A stretch of DNA of 15,286 nucleotides from an uncultured Clostridium sp. Its GTDB lineage: Bacteria > Bacillota > Clostridia > Lachnospirales > Lachnospiraceae. This document shows, one piece after another, positions 6,462 through 13,757 of the stretch. A program made the translations under genes and the position numbers. Below the pieces are notes generated by a model. It saw only the letters and a list, made by a program, of their open reading frames with translations, did not search any database and was not told the origin of the DNA. How positions within the stretch are numbered: position 1 is the stretch's first letter; each line of letters opens with the position of its first letter. The stretch is taken from the NCBI GenBank assembly GCA_937885015.1, contig CALAAS010000023.1, positions 1 through 15,286 of the forward strand, read 5' to 3'.

Positions 6462-7277
6462 ATGACCTGGATCTTGGAGGGAGCGGCGCTTTTGTGTTTG
6501 CTCTATTATGGGATTATTACGGTATATGCGGGAGTGGGCGTTTCATTCGGCCTGTTCTGGCCGGCGCTGGCCTGTTTTCTGGCGGTCTTCGGACTTTTGC
6601 TGCGCTGGTTTGCCCGGCACGGGAGCCGGTTTGCCCCCTGGATTCCGGTTTCCGTTATTACGGCTGTGGCGGCTGGGGCCTTGATATTTGCTGCTGCGGA
6701 GGCATTGATTGGATGGAGCGCAGTGACAGCCCGGAGTCAGGCGGCGGACTATCTCATTGTCCTGGGAGCCAGAGTCCGGGGAACAGAGCTTAGCAACACC
6801 CTGAAAATGCGGTTGGATAAGGCCATCGAGTACGCAGAAACCTACCCCAATACGATTCTGGTTTTATCGGGAGGGCGCGGCGATGGGGAGGATCTCAGCG
6901 AGGCCCGTGCCATGTATGAGTATCTGCAGTACAATGGAATTTCGGCTCAGAAGCTTCTTTTGGAGGATCAGTCTCATAATACTGTGGAGAATATTACCTT
7001 CAGCCGCAGCGTAATCGAACGGCAGGAGTTTAACAGGGCGCAGGCGGCCAAAGCGCATCTTCTGGAAAGCTATCGGGCCAGGCCGGAAGGAGATTCTATC
7101 CGGGTTGGAATTTTGACTAGTCAGTACCACCTGTTTCGGGCAACTTCCATTGCGAAAAAGCAGGGTATGGTAAATACGGTGGCAGTGGCGGCTCCTGATG
7201 ACCCGGTTATGATGGTGCACATGTGGGTCCGGGAGGCATTTGCGGTACTGAAAGATAAATTTATGGGAAGAATGTAA
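6462..7277 (+). CDS. YdcF/DUF218 family membrane protein
   Basis: A 271-residue protein with three hydrophobic segments at about 4-25, 29-50 and 58-84, followed by a DUF218 (YdcF/SanA/ElyC-like) domain from about 95 to 265. Domain marks are DYLIVLGARVRG at 96-107, LSGGRGDGEDLSEA at 135-148, the HNTVENITFS stretch at 172-181 and the later TSQYHLFRA at 219-227. E. coli relatives SanA and ElyC affect envelope permeability and lipid-carrier or peptidoglycan metabolism, and YdcF binds SAM; the biochemical activity in Firmicutes is not settled. A perfect AAGGAGG (6449-6455) lies 6 bases before the ATG. It follows trhP after 32 bases and precedes the M16C peptidase after 39 bases, so it is probably co-transcribed. 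Confidence 0.85.
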   Translation: MTWILEGAALLCLLYYGIITVYAGVGVSFGLFWPALACFLAVFGLLLRWFARHGSRFAPWIPVSVITAVAAGALIFAAAEALIGWSAVTARSQAADYLIVLGARVRGTELSNTLKMRLDKAIEYAETYPNTILVLSGGRGDGEDLSEARAMYEYLQYNGISAQKLLLEDQSHNTVENITFSRSVIERQEFNRAQAAKAHLLESYRARPEGDSIRVGILTSQYHLFRATSIAKKQGMVNTVAVAAPDDPVMMVHMWVREAFAVLKDKFMGRM

Positions 7278-7316
7278 TAAAAGCAGAAAAACGGGAAGAA
7301 AGGAAAGATCACAGAC

Positions 7317-10262
7317 ATGACGGTGAGAGATTTGAAAAGCTACCAGATTTTATGGGAAAAACATGTAAAGGAGCTAAATTCAGAGGGAATCCTCCTGGAG
7401 CATAAGAAAACAGGGGCCCGGGTGTTCCTTCTTTCCAACGAGGATGAAAATAAGGTATTCTGTATCGGCTTTCGCACGCCGCCCTCCGACAGTACCGGAG
7501 TTCCCCACATTCTGGAGCACAGCGTGCTGTGTGGTTCCGAAAAGTTTCCGGTCAAGGATCCTTTTGTGGAGCTGGTTAAGGGTTCTCTGAATACTTTTTT
7601 AAATGCCATGACGTATCCGGATAAGACGGTTTATCCGGTGGCCAGCTGCAATGACCAGGATTTTCAGAATCTGATGGATGTCTATATGGATGCGGTGCTG
7701 CATCCCAATATTTACCGGGAGGAAAAGATTTTCCGCCAGGAGGGCTGGCATTATGAGATGGAATCGGAGGACGGTCCGGTTACCCTGAATGGAGTCGTGT
7801 ACAATGAAATGAAAGGGGCGTTTTCTTCGCCGGAGGGCCTTCTGGATCGTTATACACAGAACATCCTGTATCCGGATACCTGTTATACTCACGAATCCGG
7901 CGGAGCGCCGGAGGCAATTCCGGAGCTGACCTATGAGGAGTTTCTGGATTTTCACAGGAAATACTACCATCCGTCCAACAGCTTTATTTATCTGTACGGC
8001 AATATGGATATGGCCGAGAAGCTGGACTGGCTGGACCGGGAATATCTATGTCATTATGACCGTCAGCCGGTGGATTCGGAAATCCGCTTTCAGGAACCTT
8101 TCAAGGAGCCGGTGGATCGGGAAATCTTTTATCCCATCACGGAGGAGGATCCAGAGGAACATGCCACCTATCTGTCATTGAATACGGTAGTGGGGGATGA
8201 TCTGGATCCGAAGCTGTATCTGGCATTCCAGATTTTGGAATACGTCCTTCTTGACGCACCGGGAGCAATTCTTAAGAAAGAGCTGGTGCAGGCTGGAATC
8301 GGAAAGGACGTGCTGGGAAGCTATGAAAATGGGATTCTGCAGCCATATTTTTCTGTAATTGCCAAGGATGCGGACCGGGAGCAGAAAGGAGAATTCCTGG
8401 CAGTGGTAAAGGGAACGCTCCGGAAGCTGGCAGACCAGGGAATCAACCGGAAGAGCCTTTTAGCTGGAATCAATTATTATGAGTTCCGCTGCAGAGAGGC
8501 GGATTTTGGCAGTGCCCCCCGTGGACTGATGTATGGCCTTCAGTGCCTGGACAGCTGGCTCTATGGGGAAAGCCCTCTGCTTCATTTGGAGTATGAGAAG
8601 ACCTTTGAATTTTTGAAAAAAGGTGTATCCCAGGGATATTTTGAGGATCTGATCCGAACCTGGCTGCTGGATAATCCCTTTGAAGCTGTGATTACCGTAA
8701 GTCCGAAACGCAATCTGACTGCAGAGATGGATGCAAAACTGAAGAAAAAGCTGGAGGCATATAAAGACAGCCTTTCTGCGGATCAGCGAAGAACCCTGGT
8801 ACAGGCCACCAAAGAACTGAAAGAATATCAGGATACTCCGTCTCCTAAGGAAGATCTGGAAAAAATCCCTCTGCTTCGCAGAGAGGATATTCGCAGAGAA
8901 GCAGAACCGCTGTGCCTGGAGGTAAAAGAAGCAGACGGGACGACGATTTTGGCTCACGAGATGTTCACATCCGGAATCGGTTATCTGCGGGTTATGTTCC
9001 GGACGAATCGGGTTCCAACTGCAGATCTGCCTTATGTGGGCCTTTTAAAGGCAGTGCTTGGGTATGTGGATACGAAAGAGCACACCTACAGCGATCTGTC
9101 AGATGAAATTCATTTAAACAGCGGAGGAATTCATTTCAGTGTGACCAGCCATGCGCGGGTGGATCAGAGCAAAGATCCGAGACAGACGGAAAATGGATAT
9201 GATCGTTTTGAGGGCCTTTTTGTGGCCAGTGCCCGGGTTCTGTATGAGAAGCTGGAGTTTGGGTTTTCTGCCATTGCGGAGATTCTGAACCGGTCTGTGC
9301 TGACGGATGAAAAACGTCTGGGAGAGATCGTGGCAGAGACGAAATCCAGAGGGCAGATGCAGCTGAACCAGGGCGCTCATTCAGCGGCAGCTAACCGAGC
9401 CTGTTCCTATTTCTCTCCATCGGCGGCTTTTAATGATATGACCGGGGGGATTGGGTTCTATCAGTTTGTGGAGACGGCAGACCGGGAATTTGCAGACCGG
9501 AAGAAAGAGATCATCCAGAAGCTTCAGGAGACGGCTGCCAGGCTTTTTACAGCGGAGAATATGGTGATCAGCTATACGGCGGATGCAGAGGGGCAGGCGG
9601 ATCTGACATCCAGAATCAGTAATTTCCGGGCGCAGTTTCCGGAGGGAGCCGGAACGATTTATCCGTTCCTCTGGACACCTGGCAATAAAAACGAAGGCTT
9701 TATGACCTCAGCCCAGGTCAATTATGTGGCCCGGTGCGGAAATTTTCTGCGAAGCGGGATTCCCTATACAGGCGCTCTCCGGACGTTGAAAGTAATTCTG
9801 GGGTATGATTACCTGTGGCTCAATGTGCGGGTGAAGGGAGGCGCTTACGGGGTCATGAACGCGGCGGCCCGCTCTGGAGATGGATACTTTGTTTCCTACC
9901 GGGACCCCAACGTCCGCGAGACCAATGAGGTCTACGAGGGCATTGTATCTTATCTGGAGCAGTTCGACGCGGATGAGCGGGATATGACAAAATACGTGAT
10001 CGGAACCGTCAGCGACCTGGATGTGCCGCTTCTGCCGCCCTATAAAGGCGCCCGGGCGGATTACGCCTGGTTTGCGGGACTCAGCCAGGAGATGATCCAG
10101 GATGAGCGGGATCAGGTGCTTAGGGTAACGCAGGAGGATATCCGGAGACTGGCCGATATTGTCCGTACCATTCTGGAAGAGGGAAGTATCTGCGCCATCG
10201 GAAACGCAGAAAAAATCCGGGAGAACCGGGATCTGTTTGGAGAAATTAAAAATCTGCTGTAA
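7317..10262 (+). CDS. Presequence-protease-like M16C zinc metallopeptidase
   Basis: A 981-residue member of the M16C subfamily (PreP/insulinase type), with two homologous halves linked by an M16C-associated region. The inverted zinc motif H64-x-x-E67-H68 (HILEH) is intact, and the third zinc ligand is probably E164 in VVYNEMKGAFS. The C-terminal half has the substrate-binding signature VKGGAYGVMNAAARSG followed by SYRDPN. Organellar PreP and its relatives degrade peptides of roughly 10-65 residues inside a closed chamber. There is no signal peptide, so a cytosolic role in peptide turnover is expected. The first ATG is used, with AAGAAAGGA 12 bases upstream. It lies between the ydcF-like gene and era. 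Physiological substrates are unknown. Confidence 0.93.
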   Translation: MTVRDLKSYQILWEKHVKELNSEGILLEHKKTGARVFLLSNEDENKVFCIGFRTPPSDSTGVPHILEHSVLCGSEKFPVKDPFVELVKGSLNTFLNAMTYPDKTVYPVASCNDQDFQNLMDVYMDAVLHPNIYREEKIFRQEGWHYEMESEDGPVTLNGVVYNEMKGAFSSPEGLLDRYTQNILYPDTCYTHESGGAPEAIPELTYEEFLDFHRKYYHPSNSFIYLYGNMDMAEKLDWLDREYLCHYDRQPVDSEIRFQEPFKEPVDREIFYPITEEDPEEHATYLSLNTVVGDDLDPKLYLAFQILEYVLLDAPGAILKKELVQAGIGKDVLGSYENGILQPYFSVIAKDADREQKGEFLAVVKGTLRKLADQGINRKSLLAGINYYEFRCREADFGSAPRGLMYGLQCLDSWLYGESPLLHLEYEKTFEFLKKGVSQGYFEDLIRTWLLDNPFEAVITVSPKRNLTAEMDAKLKKKLEAYKDSLSADQRRTLVQATKELKEYQDTPSPKEDLEKIPLLRREDIRREAEPLCLEVKEADGTTILAHEMFTSGIGYLRVMFRTNRVPTADLPYVGLLKAVLGYVDTKEHTYSDLSDEIHLNSGGIHFSVTSHARVDQSKDPRQTENGYDRFEGLFVASARVLYEKLEFGFSAIAEILNRSVLTDEKRLGEIVAETKSRGQMQLNQGAHSAAANRACSYFSPSAAFNDMTGGIGFYQFVETADREFADRKKEIIQKLQETAARLFTAENMVISYTADAEGQADLTSRISNFRAQFPEGAGTIYPFLWTPGNKNEGFMTSAQVNYVARCGNFLRSGIPYTGALRTLKVILGYDYLWLNVRVKGGAYGVMNAAARSGDGYFVSYRDPNVRETNEVYEGIVSYLEQFDADERDMTKYVIGTVSDLDVPLLPPYKGARADYAWFAGLSQEMIQDERDQVLRVTQEDIRRLADIVRTILEEGSICAIGNAEKIRENRDLFGEIKNLL

Positions 10263-10267
10263 CCGTT

Positions 10268-10304
10268 CAGGGCGGCGGCCGTCCTGAGCCGGCACAGCCG
10301 GTTT
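10268..10304 (+). terminator. Two adjacent hairpins between the M16C gene and era (attenuator or processing site)
   Basis: CAGGGCGG (10268-10275) pairs with CCGTCCTG (10279-10286) around CGG, with one G-U pair. Directly after, CCGGC (10289-10293) pairs with GCCGG (10297-10301) around ACA and is followed by only TTT. The short T run makes efficient termination unlikely. An mRNA-stabilising, processing or partial-attenuation element ahead of era is more plausible. Confidence 0.4.
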
Positions 10305-10324
10305 CAGTGAGATAGGGAGAATAC

Positions 10325-11239
10325 ATGAGAGAGAAAAATCAAACCGTCAGCCGTTCCGGCTTTGTAACGCTGGTCGGACGGCCCAATGTGGGAAAATCCA
10401 CGCTGATGAACCATTTGATCGGACAGAAGATTGCCATTACATCGGAGAAACCGCAGACCACCCGCAACCGGATTCAGACGGTCTATACCGACGAACGCGG
10501 CCAGATTGTTTTTCTGGATACGCCGGGAATTCATAAAGCGAAAAACAAGCTGGGAGAATACATGGTCAGTGTGGCGGAGCGGACACTGAAAGAGGTGGAC
10601 GTGATTCTGTGGCTGGTGGAGCCGACTACTTTTATCGGGGCAGGCGAGCGCCATATTGCGGAGCAGCTTTCCCGGGTAAAAACACCGGTAATCCTGGTAA
10701 TCAATAAGATCGATACCGTAAAGAAGGAGGAGGTTCTGTCCTTCATTGTGGCCTACAAGGATCTGTTGCAGTTTGCGGAGATTATCCCGGTTTCGGCTCT
10801 GAAAGAGATCAATCTGGAGGATGTCCGGAGCAGCATTTTTAAATATCTCCCGGAGGGGCCTCAGTTTTACGATGAGGATACGGTTACCGATCAGCCCATG
10901 CGCCAGATTGCGGCGGAGCTGATCCGGGAAAAAGCCCTGCGGATGCTGGACGACGAAATTCCCCACGGCATTGCGGTGGTAATCGAGCAGATGAAGGAGC
11001 GGCCCAACGGCATATTTGATATCGATGCCTCCATTGTCTGCGAGCGGGATTCCCACAAGGGAATTATCATTGGAAAGGGCGGCGGAATGCTGAAAAAAAT
11101 CGGAACAGCCGCCAGGATCGAAATTGAAAATCTGATGGACGCCAAAGTAAACCTGAAGCTGTGGGTAAAGGTGCGCCGGGAATGGCGGGACAGTGATTTA
11201 TACATGAAAAATTACGGCTATAATCCGAAAGATCTGTGA
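10325..11239 (+). CDS. era: GTPase Era
   Basis: A 304-residue essential GTPase that binds the 3' end of 16S rRNA and couples 30S assembly to growth. All G motifs are visible: G1 GRPNVGKST (18-26), switch I with TTR (45-47), G3 DTPG (65-68), G4 NKID (127-130) and G5 SAL (157-159). The C-terminal KH domain has GIIIGKGGGMLKKIG (246-260) and ends in the family's short aromatic tail. Length is typical. AGGGAG (10314-10319) stands 5 bases before the ATG. It is followed by recO 18 bases later, the conserved era-recO order in Firmicutes. The two hairpins just upstream may set its expression apart from the M16C gene. Confidence 0.97.
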   Translation: MREKNQTVSRSGFVTLVGRPNVGKSTLMNHLIGQKIAITSEKPQTTRNRIQTVYTDERGQIVFLDTPGIHKAKNKLGEYMVSVAERTLKEVDVILWLVEPTTFIGAGERHIAEQLSRVKTPVILVINKIDTVKKEEVLSFIVAYKDLLQFAEIIPVSALKEINLEDVRSSIFKYLPEGPQFYDEDTVTDQPMRQIAAELIREKALRMLDDEIPHGIAVVIEQMKERPNGIFDIDASIVCERDSHKGIIIGKGGGMLKKIGTAARIEIENLMDAKVNLKLWVKVRREWRDSDLYMKNYGYNPKDL

Positions 11240-11242
11240 TAA

Positions 11243-11248
11243 AGGAGG
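11243..11248 (+). promoter_or_regulatory. Shine-Dalgarno fixing the GTG start of recO
   Basis: AGGAGG ends 9 bases before GTG at 11258. There is no ATG in frame nearby, and MRELIKTVGMVLSA fits the start of the RecO OB fold, so GTG is the likely start codon. Confidence 0.75.
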
Positions 11249-11257
11249 AGAGCGGGC

Positions 11258-11908
11258 GTGCGGGAGCTTATAAAGACCGTCGGGATGGTGCTGAGCGCTG
11301 CCAATGCGGGGGAATACGATAAGCGTCTGGTAATTCTTACCAGAGAGCGCGGGAAGATTACGGCCTTTGCCCGGGGGGCAAAACGGCCGGGAAGTCTTCT
11401 CCGGGCCGCCAGCCGCCCGTTTTCCTTCGGCATTTTTACAGTGTCGGAGACCCGGGACGCCTATAATCTTTACAGTGCGGAGATCGAGAATTACTTTGAG
11501 GAACTGGAGCGGGATGTGGAGAATGCCTGCTATGCCTCTTATTTTGTGGAATTTGCCGGATATTACGGCAGAGAGGGATTGGATGGGAGCGAGATGCTGC
11601 TTCTGCTGTACCAGTCTTTCCGGGCTCTTTTGAAACCGTCTCTGCCCAACCGCCTGGTGCAGAGAGTTTTTGAACTGAAGATCATGGCGATTAACGGAGA
11701 GTACACGGAACGGCCTCTGTGTGCGGCCGGAGATTCCGCCTGCTATGCCTGGGAATTCGTGATTTTTTCGCCCATGGAAAAGCTCTACACCTTTAGACTC
11801 AGCGAGGAGGCGTTTGCGGAGTTTGCAGCAGGAGTGGAGCAGAACAAGAAACACTACATAGACCGGAAATTCCATTCTCTGGAAATTCTGGGGATGATTG
11901 CGACCTGA
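11258..11908 (+). CDS. recO: DNA repair protein RecO
   Basis: A 216-residue recombination mediator that acts with RecR to load RecA onto SSB-coated DNA. The N-terminal OB fold is recognised from TVGMVLSAANAGEYDKRLVILTRERGKITAFARGAKR (spread over residues 7-44), followed by an alpha-helical C-terminal half containing FVEFAGYYGREG and EKLYTFRLSEE. It is shorter than the common 240-255 residues. The usual CxxC...CxxC zinc finger of many RecO proteins is reduced to two isolated cysteines around PLCAAGDSAC (near residues 151-160), which cannot form a four-cysteine site. Loss of the finger is also seen in other clostridial RecO proteins as far as I recall, so this is probably not a broken gene. The gene follows era by 18 bases. 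Confidence 0.88.
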   Translation: MRELIKTVGMVLSAANAGEYDKRLVILTRERGKITAFARGAKRPGSLLRAASRPFSFGIFTVSETRDAYNLYSAEIENYFEELERDVENACYASYFVEFAGYYGREGLDGSEMLLLLYQSFRALLKPSLPNRLVQRVFELKIMAINGEYTERPLCAAGDSACYAWEFVIFSPMEKLYTFRLSEEAFAEFAAGVEQNKKHYIDRKFHSLEILGMIAT

Positions 11909-11935
11909 GAAATGGACGGAGGTACACAGAAATTG

Positions 11936-12961
11936 ATGGAGGAGCGGGATTTTCGCAGTAAAGTTACCTGGTTTAATTTTGTCTGCTGCCTTCTGGTTAT
12001 ATGGACCCATTCGGGAAATGCAGAGCTTTTTTTGCAGGGAATCGGGCCAGATGCACCGATTATGCGGTTTCAGTACCGGGTGGTACCGGAGCTGGTCCGG
12101 GTGGATATTCCCTGTTTTCTTATGCTGTCCGGGTATCTGTTTTACCGCAATTTTACGTTTTCCAGGCTGGGGGAAAAGTGGAAGAGGCGGGTGCATTCTC
12201 TGCTGATTCCCTATCTGCTATGGAATACCCTTTACTATGCGGGATATCTGGCAGCCAGCCAGTTTGAAGGCCTTCGCGGTCTGATTAACCGCCCAGAGCT
12301 TTCCTTTAGCCTGGCCAGCGCCTGCAAGGCCATCGTGAAGTTCGAATTTAACCCGGTATTCTGGTTTATGTATCAGCTGATCTGGCTTGTTCTTCTGACG
12401 CCGGTCCTGTACCTGTTTCTAAAGAATGTCTGGACGGGCGCCCTGTTTTTGTGCTGTCTGTTTGCGGCGCTTTTTGCCGGAGTCGCACTGCCAGAGGTAA
12501 ACCTGGATGCTCTGATTTATTATTCGGCGGCAGCGTACGGTGCGCTTCATGGACGCACTTTTGTGGAGGCCTCCTGGACAGTCCGGCGTGCGGGGGTTGG
12601 TGTTTTGCTTCTTGCGGTCGGGGCGGCGGTCGGGCGCAGTTATTATACGAACTATTTTGTGCCCGGTATTGTCCTTTACCAGCTTCTGGCCTCAGTGGCA
12701 TTCTGGTTGCTGGTCCGGGAAGACTGGCTGGGGAAAATCCGCCCGTTTATGACGTGTACTTTTTTTATTTATGCATTTCATTTCATCCCGGTTCGTCTGC
12801 TGAACAAGGGAATGGCGGCTGCCTTTCCGGAAAATGGGGCAGTGGCCATGGCGCTGTTTGCCCTGATGCCTCTTCTGGCGGTTTTAATTTGCTGGCAGGC
12901 TGCCCGTTTTCTCCGGCATTTTCTGCCTGGAGTCTGGCAGGTTATCAATGGAGGACGATGA
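11936..12961 (+). CDS. Acyltransferase family 3 integral membrane protein
   Basis: A protein of about 341 residues with roughly ten hydrophobic segments, typical of the acyltransferase-3 (OafA/NolL/WecH) family, which O-acetylates or otherwise acylates surface sugars using a cytosolic acyl donor. The first membrane segment carries FNFVCCLLVIWTHSGN with the conserved histidine at residue 25. The second has PCFLMLSGYLFYRN, and the last part FFIYAFHFIPV is the usual C-terminal family motif. The acceptor is unknown; no glycan biosynthesis genes are adjacent. The frame opens with an ATG at 11912 that has no ribosome site. CGGAGGT (11917-11923) better serves TTG 11933 or ATG 11936, so the N terminus is uncertain by up to eight residues. 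It follows recO by 27 bases, or by 3 if the first ATG is used. Confidence 0.82.
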   Translation: MEERDFRSKVTWFNFVCCLLVIWTHSGNAELFLQGIGPDAPIMRFQYRVVPELVRVDIPCFLMLSGYLFYRNFTFSRLGEKWKRRVHSLLIPYLLWNTLYYAGYLAASQFEGLRGLINRPELSFSLASACKAIVKFEFNPVFWFMYQLIWLVLLTPVLYLFLKNVWTGALFLCCLFAALFAGVALPEVNLDALIYYSAAAYGALHGRTFVEASWTVRRAGVGVLLLAVGAAVGRSYYTNYFVPGIVLYQLLASVAFWLLVREDWLGKIRPFMTCTFFIYAFHFIPVRLLNKGMAAAFPENGAVAMALFALMPLLAVLICWQAARFLRHFLPGVWQVINGGR

Positions 12962-13008
12962 AGGAAGCGGTTTTAGGGGAAATGTACGGTTCAGATGCGG
13001 CAAAACTC

Positions 13009-13037
13009 TTGAAAATACGCTTGAAAACGGGTATACT
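13009..13037 (+). promoter_or_regulatory. Predicted sigma-A promoter of the lipoprotein-glyQS unit
   Basis: TTGAAA (13009-13014) and TATACT (13032-13037) are separated by exactly 17 bases, each one base off consensus. Transcription would begin near 13044, about 30 bases before the lipoprotein start. A second CTTGAAAA copy lies 12 bases further right (13020-13027), giving a short direct repeat across the spacer. There is no T-box leader between this promoter and glyQS. Confidence 0.75.
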
Positions 13038-13075
13038 ATAGAGACTTGATGCAAAAATTGGTGGGAGGAAGAGGC

Positions 13076-13741
13076 ATGAAAAAAGCGGGACTTCTTCTGG
13101 CTGGACTGACAGCCGGAATCTGCCTGTCTGGATGCAAAGCCAGTGAAACAGCGGCGTTTTCGCCGTCTGTAAGCTGCGTATACGTGGCGGAGGACGGAAG
13201 TTTTTCCAGCGCGCTGGTGGAAGAGATCGGCAGCACTGCAGTGGAAGAAAAGGAACTTCGCCAGTATCTGGAAACAACGGTATCCCGATTCAATGAAGAA
13301 AAGGGCGCCGAGGCGCAGGCGAAGAATAAGAAGGGAAAAGCGCGGCTTCCTGTGGCTCTGCAGAGCCTTAGCATTGGGAAGGATAACCGGGTAACCGTTA
13401 TTTTTGAGTATGGCTCCCTGGAAGCTATGACTGCCTTTGCTCAGACAGAGGACAATGAGGATGAGACAGTGAACCGTATTTCCGTGCTGGAGATGAAACC
13501 TGTGAGTGAGGCAGATCCGGCAGGATGGTTTCAGGAAACTGGTTTGGTAACGGCTGACGGGAACCAGGCAGATCCGGAAGCAGTAATGAAGGAAACAGAA
13601 GGGAAGGCGGTTCGGATCCAGGGCGGCACAAACCTGATGGTTCCTGGAAGTATCCTTTACAGGAGCGAAAATACAGAACTGATAGATGAATACACGGTCA
13701 GTCTGCCGGAGGACGGTATGGCCTGCGTGGTGTTCAAATAG
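13076..13741 (+). CDS. Predicted lipoprotein of unknown function
   Basis: A 221-residue secreted lipoprotein. The N terminus has KK, a hydrophobic stretch LLLAGLTAGICL, and lipobox LSGC with the lipidated cysteine at residue 20, so signal peptidase II processing and anchoring on the outer face of the membrane are expected. The mature part is acidic, begins with a short spacer, and seems mainly beta plus alpha (for example RVTVIFEYGSLEAMTAF and VRIQGGTNLMVPGSILY). I do not recognise a domain. The start at 13076 follows GGAGGA (13064-13069) by 6 bases; an upstream ATG at 13046 would spoil the signal peptide. It has its own promoter and is followed by glyQS after 16 bases, so both are probably co-transcribed. 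A similar gene before glyQS in relatives would suggest a conserved pairing, but no functional link is apparent. Confidence 0.8.
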   Translation: MKKAGLLLAGLTAGICLSGCKASETAAFSPSVSCVYVAEDGSFSSALVEEIGSTAVEEKELRQYLETTVSRFNEEKGAEAQAKNKKGKARLPVALQSLSIGKDNRVTVIFEYGSLEAMTAFAQTEDNEDETVNRISVLEMKPVSEADPAGWFQETGLVTADGNQADPEAVMKETEGKAVRIQGGTNLMVPGSILYRSENTELIDEYTVSLPEDGMACVVFK

Positions 13742-13757
13742 ATAGGAGGAAGAAAAG

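Noticed and set aside
12451..13041. 196-codon + strand frame within the acyltransferase gene
   Set aside because: It is out of frame with a clear multi-membrane-segment protein, and its Gly/Cys-rich composition is typical of a shadow frame. Only its last 27 codons are kept, as a tentative small ORF.
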